DNA of 64,000 nt from Marinomonas ushuaiensis DSM 15871. Its GTDB lineage: Bacteria; Pseudomonadota; Gammaproteobacteria; Pseudomonadales; Marinomonadaceae. Position numbers and translations under genes: made by a program. The DNA lies in the NCBI RefSeq assembly GCF_000521805.1, contig NZ_JAMB01000008.1, positions 62,001 to 126,000 on the forward strand, written 5' to 3'. The notes under the pieces were generated by a model. The model worked only from the letters and a program-made list of their open reading frames with translations, did not search any database and was not told the origin of the DNA. How positions within the stretch are numbered: position 1 is the stretch's first letter; each line of letters opens with the position of its first letter. Shown here piece after piece: positions 57,594-64,000 of the stretch.

Positions 57594-57613
57594 CTTGGGC
57601 TTTCTTGCCCAAG
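57594..57613 (+). terminator. Possible terminator after glpR
   Basis: CTTGGGC-TTTCTT-GCCCAAG is a perfect seven-base stem directly after the glpR stop, followed only by CCTTTAAT, so termination may be partial. Confidence 0.4.
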
Positions 57614-57729
57614 CCTTTAATACAAACTGCCTTACCATCTCAACTTTTGCTTTTTGTTTCTATTTGCTCATAAATTCATCAAACCTTCACAATGTAATCT
57701 TGTCATGAACCTCATTGAGGTTTAGTATC

Positions 57730-57755
57730 GAACATAAATGTTCACTTCCGAACAT
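57730..57755. promoter_or_regulatory. GlpR-type compound operator before glpD
   Basis: GAACAT-N2-ATGTTC-N6-GAACAT, with exactly the half-site spacing of the glpK/glpR operator and a further GAACAT/TTTTCG-like half site to its right. It ends 31 bases before the glpD start codon. Confidence 0.8.
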
Positions 57756-57786
57756 ATATTTTCGAATTATAATCATGAGGCTTAGC

Positions 57787-59277
57787 ATGAATCACTCCCA
57801 TTTTGATTTATTTGTCGTTGGCGGCGGAATTAACGGTACAGGTATTGCTGCCGATGCAGCTGGCCGTGGACTAAATGTTGGTCTGTGCGAAATGGGAGAC
57901 TTGGCTCATGCAACATCATCATCAAGCAGCAAATTAATTCATGGTGGTTTACGTTATTTAGAGCATTACGAGTTTCGCTTGGTAAAAGAAGCGCTGAACG
58001 AACGCGAAGTTTTATTAAAAATCGCACCGCATCTCGTTACACCAATGCGCTTTCAAATGCCTCATCGACCACATTTGCGTCCTGCTTGGCTTATACGCAT
58101 TGGCTTATTTCTTTATGACAATTTAGGCAAACGCGAAACACTATTAGGCTCAAAAGGTGTTAAATATGGATCAGATAGCCCGCTTAAAACAGACATAACA
58201 CAAGGTTTTGAATATTCTGATTGCTGGGTTGATGACGCTCGTCTCGTCGTTACTAACGCCTTGAGTGCTCAAGAGAATGGCACTCATATCTTTGCTCGCA
58301 CTCGCTGCACCAGTGCAAAACGCGTTAACGGACAATGGCTAATTAGCCTAGAAGATCAAATAACAAAAGAAATACATAGCGTGACCGCAAAAGCTCTCGT
58401 GAATGCCGCTGGACCTTGGGTATCCTCTTTTATCGAAACAAAACTAGAACAAAAAGCGCCTTACGGAATTCGCATGATCAAGGGCAGCCACATTGTTGTG
58501 CCTAAGCTTTACGAACACTCTAACGCCTTTATCATGCAGAACACGGACAAGCGCATCGTGTTTGCTATTCCTTACCGTGAAAACTACACCCTGTTAGGTA
58601 CAACCGATGTTGAATACAAAGGTGACCCGAACGACGTAGTGATCAACGATGAAGAAACCAACTACATATTGAATGTGGCGAATGATCACTTCAAAAAAGC
58701 TCTTACGCCTGAAGACGTTGTATGGAGCTATTCTGGTGTTCGCCCGTTGCTAGAAGATGAATCCTCTGATCCATCAGCTGTGACGCGTGATTACACCTTG
58801 CATCTCGACGATCAAGAAAACCAAGCACCATTGCTGAGTATTTTTGGTGGTAAGATTACGACTTACAGAAAACTCGCATTATCAGCCATGCGCAAGCTTG
58901 AGCCTTACTTCGAAGATCTTGGTGCCGCTTGGACTCACGGCAAGCCGTTACCTGGTGGCGATTTGAGAATGTCTTTGGATGCTTTCGCCATCAAACTACA
59001 ACAAGACTACACATTTATTAATGCAGGCCTTGCTCGTCGCTTTACCAATAGCTACGGCACGTTAACTCACCTTTTATTGAATAAAGCCAATTCAGAGAGT
59101 GATCTAGGACAAAATTTTGGCAACAGCTTATATCAAGTTGAAGTCGACTATTTAATTTCCCACGAATGGGCTAGAACAGCTGAAGATATCCTATGGCGTC
59201 GAACTAAGCTTGGACTCGAATTCTCTACCGAACAAGTTGCCGCCTTAGAAAAATATATTGATAGTAAAACGACATAA
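57787..59277 (+). CDS. glpD: Aerobic glycerol-3-phosphate dehydrogenase
   Basis: A 496-residue membrane-associated flavoprotein that oxidises glycerol 3-phosphate to dihydroxyacetone phosphate and feeds electrons to quinone. The FAD motif LFVVGGGINGTGIAADAAGRGL, SSSSSKLIHGGLRYLEHYEF, the IKGSHIVVP segment, FAIPYRENYTLLGTTD and FGGKITTYRKLA are all present. I start at MNHSHFDL with GAGG six bases ahead; a longer frame reaches back into the operator and is unlikely. Its product, dihydroxyacetone phosphate, is the substrate of tpiA at the other end of the window. Confidence 0.96.
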   Translation: MNHSHFDLFVVGGGINGTGIAADAAGRGLNVGLCEMGDLAHATSSSSSKLIHGGLRYLEHYEFRLVKEALNEREVLLKIAPHLVTPMRFQMPHRPHLRPAWLIRIGLFLYDNLGKRETLLGSKGVKYGSDSPLKTDITQGFEYSDCWVDDARLVVTNALSAQENGTHIFARTRCTSAKRVNGQWLISLEDQITKEIHSVTAKALVNAAGPWVSSFIETKLEQKAPYGIRMIKGSHIVVPKLYEHSNAFIMQNTDKRIVFAIPYRENYTLLGTTDVEYKGDPNDVVINDEETNYILNVANDHFKKALTPEDVVWSYSGVRPLLEDESSDPSAVTRDYTLHLDDQENQAPLLSIFGGKITTYRKLALSAMRKLEPYFEDLGAAWTHGKPLPGGDLRMSLDAFAIKLQQDYTFINAGLARRFTNSYGTLTHLLLNKANSESDLGQNFGNSLYQVEVDYLISHEWARTAEDILWRRTKLGLEFSTEQVAALEKYIDSKTT

Positions 59278-59370
59278 AGAAAACATGTCATTAAATATTC
59301 GCTTTCACTTAAGCTGAGCTTGTAATTAGGTCTTCAGCGAGCCCAACGCCTTTACTAAGTAAATACGATT

Positions 59371-59407
59371 AGTCTTCCTAAACCATTGTCTAGGAGGACT
59401 TTTTTTG
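59371..59407 (+). terminator. Terminator after glpD
   Basis: AGTCTTCCTA pairs with TAGGAGGACT (one wobble), followed by seven T. It separates glpD from the permease gene. Confidence 0.85.
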
Positions 59408-59453
59408 ATCTACTAAAAGAACTAACTACTACCTTCCACAGGATAAATGCCCA

Positions 59454-60224
59454 ATGGACTTTGTATTTTACGATATTGCTCTTTGGGTCTATCTTGCTCT
59501 ATTCGCTGCAGCTTTTTTTGCGGGCGTTATCGATGCCATTGCTGGCGGTGGCGGGCTCATTACCGTACCTGTTTTATTAGCTGCAGGTCTTTCTCCGGCG
59601 GAAGCATTAGCAACTAACAAATTGCAAGGCTGTGCCGGAACCGTTTCAGCATCGTATCATTTTATTAAAAAAGGTCAGGTAAAGCTGTCTGATATGCTGC
59701 TACCCATTGCGATGACAGCAATTGGCGCCGTTTCTGGCACCTTGCTGGTGTCTTATTTAGACAGTGCATTATTATTGAAAGCGGTTCCTATTATTCTCAT
59801 CGCTGTGGCGATTTTCTTTTTCTTTTTGCCAAAAGTTCAACCTTATATTGCCAGCCGTTTCTCTCTAACCAATTTACAGTTTTCATTAATCATTGGCACG
59901 AGCCTTGGTTTTTACGATGGTTTAATCGGCCCCGGAACAGGCGCCTTCTTCTCTACCGCATATCTTTGTTTTATGGGGTTAACTGTTGTCTCAGCAACCG
60001 CTCATACCAAGGTACTCAACGCGACAAGTAATCTAGCGTCTTTAGCCATGTTTGCTTTCAGTGGACATCTTGTTTGGGCACTAGGCATCGTGATGGGGTT
60101 TGGTCAATGGTTCGGCGCGCAAATTGGTTCACGCCTCGTTATTACCAAAGGGGCGAAATTGATTCGACCCATGGTAATCATTATGTGCTTGGCTATTTCA
60201 GTGAAGTTATTACTCGATAACTAA
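59454..60224 (+). CDS. TauE/SafE-family membrane permease
   Basis: A 256-residue inner-membrane protein with about eight hydrophobic segments. The N-terminal repeat GVIDAIAGGGGLITVPVLL with PAEALATNKLQG, and the second repeat GFYDGLIGPGTGAFFS with TKVLNATSN, are the family's paired signatures. Members export sulfite, sulfoacetate or related anions; the substrate here is not determined. An AGGA sequence lies ten bases ahead of the ATG. It stands alone between two terminators. Confidence 0.92.
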   Translation: MDFVFYDIALWVYLALFAAAFFAGVIDAIAGGGGLITVPVLLAAGLSPAEALATNKLQGCAGTVSASYHFIKKGQVKLSDMLLPIAMTAIGAVSGTLLVSYLDSALLLKAVPIILIAVAIFFFFLPKVQPYIASRFSLTNLQFSLIIGTSLGFYDGLIGPGTGAFFSTAYLCFMGLTVVSATAHTKVLNATSNLASLAMFAFSGHLVWALGIVMGFGQWFGAQIGSRLVITKGAKLIRPMVIIMCLAISVKLLLDN

Positions 60225-60272
60225 ACAATGCTTTTCATTTAATCTAATAAACACCATACATAAAAGAGCATT

Positions 60273-60307
60273 CAAAAAAAGGCGACTTTTACAAGTCGCC
60301 TTTTAAA
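60273..60307. terminator. Bidirectional terminator between the permease and gap
   Basis: AAAAAAAGGCGACTT-TTAC-AAGTCGCCTTTT is a strong nine-base-plus stem with A and T tracts for the two converging genes. Confidence 0.93.
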
Positions 60308-60344
60308 CATATCGTGTGAACGAGACAAACGCTAGACAGCAGAA

Positions 60345-61718
60345 TTAAGCCGCTCTGTCCTTAACCACACTCATATTAACAAGGTTTGCTTGAGCCAACT
60401 TTTCCATCAAGCGAACCACCTGACAGCTGTAGCCGTATTCATTGTCATACCAAACATACAGAATCGCTTGATTGCCACGGACTTTCGTTGATAACGAATC
60501 TAATATGCCAGCCTGCTGAGAACCAATAAAATCAGAACTAACCGCATCTGCACCATCACTGTAACCAATCTGACCAGTTAACTCAGCTCTGTTCGAGGCG
60601 TTTTTCAAAAGCTGATTAATTTCTTCAACTGACGTCGCTGATTTTAGATTAAGACTTAAGACAGCAATGGAAACATTAATCACTGGCACTCGAATCGCAC
60701 TGCCACTTAATTTACCTTCCAAAGAAGGAATTGCTTTTGAAACCGCTTTCGCAGCGCCAGTCTCTGTCATCACCATATTCATACCAGCAGCACGTCCACG
60801 ACGATCGCCTTTGTGAATATTATCAATCAAGTTTTGATCATTAGTATAAGCATGAACGGTTTCTACATGACCAGACTCAATACCGTATTTACTTTCAAGC
60901 ACAGACAAGATTGGGGTAATTGCATTGGTAGTACAAGATGCAGCAGAAACAATACGATCATCATTGGTTACGTCATTATCATTAACACCAAAAACGATAT
61001 TCTTCATTTCTTTGCCTGGTGCCGTTAATACAACACGACTAATACCAGGACGATTCAAGTGAACACTCAAACCGTCGCGATCACGCCAGCGTCCAGTGTT
61101 ATCCACTAATAAAGCATTCTTAATTCCATGCGCTTGATAATCAACTGTTTCAGGATCAGAAGCATAGATCACCTTTACTGGTGAACCATTAATAATCAAG
61201 GCTTGATTCTCTTCATCTACCTTAACCAAACCTTCGTATACACCATGAACCGAATCGTATTTCAGTAAGCTCGCACGCTTAGTTAAATCATTGTCGCAAG
61301 CTTTACGAACGACAATGGCCGCCAGCGACATTCCAGGTGTAGTGTGACCCAAAGTACACATACGACGAGCAAGTAAACGACCAATTCGACCAAAGCCATA
61401 TAAAACAACAGGTGTTTCAGTGCCATTATTGGGTTTCGCAGCCAATACAGAAGCCACATCAGCCTCAGCTACCAAAGACTCTAGTTCAACAACCGTTTGA
61501 GCCACATCACTGGCTAATACTTGTTCTAACACTTGATAGACTTGATCAAGATCCAGTTCAGGGTGCTGATCAAAAGCCGTCATTAAACCAGTAACAGAAT
61601 CAGCCATTAATGTATTTCCAGCCAGTTCAACTTTCACTGATTTTTCACGCCCAAGTTTGCCCAAAAGAGGAATCAGTGATTCCGCCTGTGCAAGTGTCTG
61701 TAACCAAGTATTTGTCAT
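60345..61718 (-). CDS. gap: Glyceraldehyde-3-phosphate dehydrogenase, long N-terminal form
   Basis: A 457-residue GAPDH of the long class found in Pseudomonas and Vibrio relatives, with about 100 residues before the Rossmann motif GFGRIGR (108-114). The catalytic Cys262 is in SAASCTTNAITP, and the catalytic His is expected in HVETVHAYTNDQN. The phosphate-site region near LSGSAIRVPVIN and the C-terminal WYDNEYGYSCQVVRLM are intact. The N-terminal extension has no recognised domain. It is monocistronic, and the 263 bases upstream show no gene. Confidence 0.94.
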   Translation of the reverse strand: MTNTWLQTLAQAESLIPLLGKLGREKSVKVELAGNTLMADSVTGLMTAFDQHPELDLDQVYQVLEQVLASDVAQTVVELESLVAEADVASVLAAKPNNGTETPVVLYGFGRIGRLLARRMCTLGHTTPGMSLAAIVVRKACDNDLTKRASLLKYDSVHGVYEGLVKVDEENQALIINGSPVKVIYASDPETVDYQAHGIKNALLVDNTGRWRDRDGLSVHLNRPGISRVVLTAPGKEMKNIVFGVNDNDVTNDDRIVSAASCTTNAITPILSVLESKYGIESGHVETVHAYTNDQNLIDNIHKGDRRGRAAGMNMVMTETGAAKAVSKAIPSLEGKLSGSAIRVPVINVSIAVLSLNLKSATSVEEINQLLKNASNRAELTGQIGYSDGADAVSSDFIGSQQAGILDSLSTKVRGNQAILYVWYDNEYGYSCQVVRLMEKLAQANLVNMSVVKDRAA

Positions 61719-61981
61719 TATTTGCCCCCAAGAAAGACGCTGCTATATCAAAGTATGGACGCAGTCTAACGTCGAGAATAAACAAAAACAAATTGTAAGA
61801 AGACTACGAAAAAACCTTAAAAACGGGCATTTAGAGCATTTTTTTAGAGAAATAACGAAATAAAGAGAAAGGGTTAGAAACTTTACTACATAATCACAAG
61901 ACTAAACTCAATTAAGGTATAAACAGAAAGACTATGTAGTAATTGGGCAACATAAACTGACAGTAACTTACATGAATTATT

Positions 61982-62311
61982 TTATAAATGACGCTTTCTT
62001 TCCGCTAAAACACCCAATAAACAAAAACTACCAAAGACCAAAAGAGGACGATAAGCCAAATCAACATGATTGATACCCCAATAAATTAACGGTTGTCCCC
62101 ACAAGGTCAACAAACCATAACCAAAGGTACACATCAAAATGAAAGCGCTCACTCTAGCAATGAATATCCAAGACGTAACCAGTTTCTTTAAATAACCATT
62201 AATTTTATCGCCATAAATCACTAAACAAGTAGCAACAAATGCCAAAGAAATATCGTAAAGGTGAGGCTGTATAAAATGAGCTAAACTCAGATTAAGATCA
62301 AAAATAAACAT
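61982..62311 (-). CDS. DUF3392 family membrane protein
   Basis: A 109-residue protein with three or four predicted membrane helices. The block IQPHLYDISLAFVATCLVIYGD, CTFGYGLLTLWG and the C-terminal GVLAERKRHL match DUF3392 proteins known from Vibrio and relatives. No function is known. It lies 35 bases downstream of the periplasmic protein gene on the same strand, so they may be cotranscribed. Confidence 0.85.
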   Translation of the reverse strand: MFIFDLNLSLAHFIQPHLYDISLAFVATCLVIYGDKINGYLKKLVTSWIFIARVSAFILMCTFGYGLLTLWGQPLIYWGINHVDLAYRPLLVFGSFCLLGVLAERKRHL

Positions 62312-62346
62312 AAAGAATTAACTATATAACCAATAAAATGGAACGA

Positions 62347-62925
62347 CTATTTTTTTCGGGATAAAGCTTCGACATCGATCTTTCCGCTATGACTTGCCAC
62401 TCTAGGACGCTCATCCACATACATAATAGACACGTCAAATGTGCTGTTACGAAGCTCTACCATTGTTCCATCTCTAAACAGCCAAGCCGCATGACCCAAC
62501 CCGCTGCGCAATTGACCATCACTAGGTGTGCCGTATCTTCTCAGTAATAAATCCCCTAATGCTTTGCGTTTTTCATTACTTTCTACGACACCAGATAAAC
62601 GCGCTTGCTGCACATAACCGGAACTATTTGAGAATACAGTTGCATCCGTAACACCGAGAATTCCGTCAGGCCCCAAACTATAATTCACCACACCATCTTT
62701 ATAAGAAGGATAATTTTGCAGCCCCATTTCACTCAAGTGTTTTTCTAATCTGGGTAAAGCTAAATCATTCAATGGCAAACCAAAGAACTTAGCGTTACCA
62801 GTAATACGAGGTTTTGGAGCTTTCTCTACATCGCCGTTCGCTTTGCTGGCATTTGCGAACACCTGACTCACAAAAAAAGTACTCACCATAAATACAAAAA
62901 AAATCGAGGCGTTTCTACTCGTCAT
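62347..62925 (-). CDS. Predicted periplasmic protein of unknown function
   Basis: A 192-residue protein with a signal peptide (about residues 1-24, FFVFMVSTFFVSQVFANA) and no recognised domain. The mature part has a basic linker (KAPKPRI) and then an alpha/beta region including VNYSLGPDGILGVTDATVFS, DLLLRRYGTPSDGQLRSG and WLFRDGTMVELRN, which suggests a small beta-rich domain. I start at the ATG at 62923-62925, which has AGGGA upstream, rather than nine codons earlier. Confidence 0.75.
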   Translation of the reverse strand: MTSRNASIFFVFMVSTFFVSQVFANASKANGDVEKAPKPRITGNAKFFGLPLNDLALPRLEKHLSEMGLQNYPSYKDGVVNYSLGPDGILGVTDATVFSNSSGYVQQARLSGVVESNEKRKALGDLLLRRYGTPSDGQLRSGLGHAAWLFRDGTMVELRNSTFDVSIMYVDERPRVASHSGKIDVEALSRKK

Positions 62926-63052
62926 CAACCATTCCCTATTAAATATAGTCATCCAGTTTAGCAGGCAAAAACTATCAAACCTGATATATAATACAACACT
63001 ATAAACTCCTTCTATTCAAGGAGCACTGAAACTTTATTTTTTGAGGTAATTT

Positions 63053-63664
63053 ATGGCACTTGTTATTGGCATCACAGGCGTATCCGGAAGCGGAAAAAGC
63101 CGACTCTGCTCTCTACTTGCAGAAGGCCAAGACGATAAGATAAGCATTCTTTGCCAAGACAGCTTTTATAATGGCTGTGGCAACATAGACCCAGATGTGT
63201 ACAACTTTGATGACTTAAACTCTCTTGATATTGAAAGCCTAACACTTGCTATTCATAACTGTAAAAATCGCCAGCAACCCAATGAAATTCCAGTTTACGA
63301 TCATTCACAACACAAACGTGTTGGTTATCGCAATCTAGACCCAACACACGTCGTTCTAGTAGAAGGTCACATGATGTTCCAAGACCCAGGAATTCGCGAT
63401 GCCGTTGATTACCTTTTGTTTGTCGATACCGACATGGACATCGCCATTGTGCGACGCTTAAAGCGTGACATTGCAGAACGTGGAAGAGATGTAAATGAAG
63501 TTACCAGCCGATACATGCGCCATGTTCGTCAAGCGTCACTGAAAACAATCGATATTCGTAACAAGGCGGACTTTATTATTCCAAACAATAAAAGCTTCAC
63601 CAATGCTGCGAATTTACTGCGTAACCATATCGACTATTTACTAAAAGAAAAAGGCGCCAAATAG
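63053..63664 (+). CDS. Uridine kinase-like P-loop kinase
   Basis: A 203-residue NTP-binding kinase of the uridine kinase/phosphoribulokinase class. It shows Walker A GVSGSGKS (9-16), CQDSFYNG (the nucleoside-site Asp as in Udk), NFDDLNSLDIESL, PVYDHSQHKR, VVLVEGHMMF (Walker B) and DIAIVRRLKRDIAERGRD with catalytic and lid arginines. It is shorter and more divergent than Udk, so the true substrate may differ (uridine, cytidine or nicotinamide riboside are family options). The stop codon lies inside the terminator stem. Confidence 0.85.
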   Translation: MALVIGITGVSGSGKSRLCSLLAEGQDDKISILCQDSFYNGCGNIDPDVYNFDDLNSLDIESLTLAIHNCKNRQQPNEIPVYDHSQHKRVGYRNLDPTHVVLVEGHMMFQDPGIRDAVDYLLFVDTDMDIAIVRRLKRDIAERGRDVNEVTSRYMRHVRQASLKTIDIRNKADFIIPNNKSFTNAANLLRNHIDYLLKEKGAK

Positions 63665-63678
63665 GCACCTTTTTTAGT
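63648..63678. terminator. Bidirectional terminator between the kinase and dnaJ
   Basis: AAAAAGGCGCC and GGCACCTTTTTT pair with one wobble; the kinase stop codon falls in the loop. The other strand ends dnaJ with CGCCTTTTTC. Confidence 0.88.
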
Positions 63679-63706
63679 CTTATTCTAGCTTTACCTTGTG
63701 AACCGC

Positions 63707-64000
63707 TTACTTCTTAATATCATCGAAGAAGCGTTTTACACCATCAAACCAGTTTTTCTGCTTAGGTGAATGGTTCGTGCCTTCACCCATACTCTCAGAC
63801 AATTCCGTAAACAGCTCTTTTTGACGAGCAGTAAGATTTACTGGTGTTTCAATCACCACCTTACAAATCAAATCACCCACTGGGCCGCCACGGACAGGTT
63901 TAACACCCTTACCACGAAGGCGGAACAATTTACCTGTTTGACATTCAGCGGTCACTTTCAAACGCACACGACCATCTAGCGTCGGCACATCGATTTCGCC
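63707..64000 (-). CDS. dnaJ: Chaperone protein DnaJ (C-terminal part only)
   Basis: The last 97 codons of DnaJ; the gene extends past the right edge. The visible part ([14 protein letters not shown], then [29 protein letters not shown]) is the second C-terminal substrate-binding beta domain, followed by the dimerisation tail ending KRFFDDIKK. The J domain and zinc fingers are outside the window. It converges on the terminator at 63648-63678. Confidence 0.95.
   Translation of the reverse strand, partial: GEIDVPTLDGRVRLKVTAECQTGKLFRLRGKGVKPVRGGPVGDLICKVVIETPVNLTARQKELFTELSESMGEGTNHSPKQKNWFDGVKRFFDDIKK

Noticed and set aside
1..64000. Search for CRISPR arrays, insertion sequences, phage genes, integrases and toxin-antitoxin pairs
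   Set aside because: No regular repeat-spacer pattern, transposase, integrase or recognisable toxin-antitoxin gene was found by eye.

Overview
The window is a chromosomal segment of a low-to-mid G+C marine gammaproteobacterium, most likely Marinomonas or a close Oceanospirillales relative. This is inferred from the classic order rlmE-ftsH-folP-glmM-tpiA-secG-tRNA-Leu-rimP-nusA, the tRNA and protein sequence style, and a large chemotaxis and c-di-GMP repertoire. No phage, insertion sequence, CRISPR array or plasmid module was seen. Genes are dense, and most boundaries are marked by strong bidirectional terminators.

Layout. 1-7323 (minus): the housekeeping block nusA (partial), rimP, tRNA-Leu(GAG), secG, tpiA, glmM, folP, ftsH, rlmE, with a leader carrying two terminator hairpins in front of rimP. 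7423-8666 (plus): yhbY and an orphan gene. 8764-13151 (minus): erpA, prfC and an arsenic operon arsH-acr3-arsC, in which arsC is cut by an in-frame TAG 24 codons before its natural end. 13466-20468 (plus): a TorS-like sensor kinase, an NtrC/DctD-class regulator, a textbook sigma-54 promoter and a phnD-phnC-phnE-phnE ABC importer. The genes look like one regulatory unit for importing an unidentified oxyanion or phosphonate-like ligand. 20581-27728 (minus): an RND efflux pump (acrB-like plus acrA-like) under two adjacent perfect palindromes, a DMT exporter, a decayed stretch and an FAD monooxygenase.

28058-37315 (plus) holds the most unusual locus: five tightly coupled genes encoding two circularly permuted ATP-grasp proteins, two alpha-E domains, two transglutaminase-fold proteins with intact Cys-His-Asp triads, and one DUF2126 putative amidoligase. 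This is a predicted but biochemically uncharacterised system for making and cleaving amide or peptide bonds. It is followed by rhlE (DEAD-box helicase).

38905-54695 is signalling and miscellaneous metabolism: three chemoreceptors (one NIT-type, one with a Cache-like domain apparently on the cytoplasmic side, one classical), a GGDEF-EAL protein, a CAT-anticodon tRNA that fits tRNA-Ile2, an SRPBCC-GyrI protein, pepQ, aroQ, a peroxiredoxin, a MocR regulator, a degenerate PilZ protein and a DUF501 protein. 54804-55081 is a small gene broken by a single-base frameshift. 55179-59277 is the glycerol regulon glpK / glpR-glpD, with the same compound operator in front of glpK/glpR and glpD. The right end carries a TauE/SafE permease, a long-form GAPDH, a DUF3392 protein, a periplasmic protein, a uridine-kinase-like protein and the 3' end of dnaJ.
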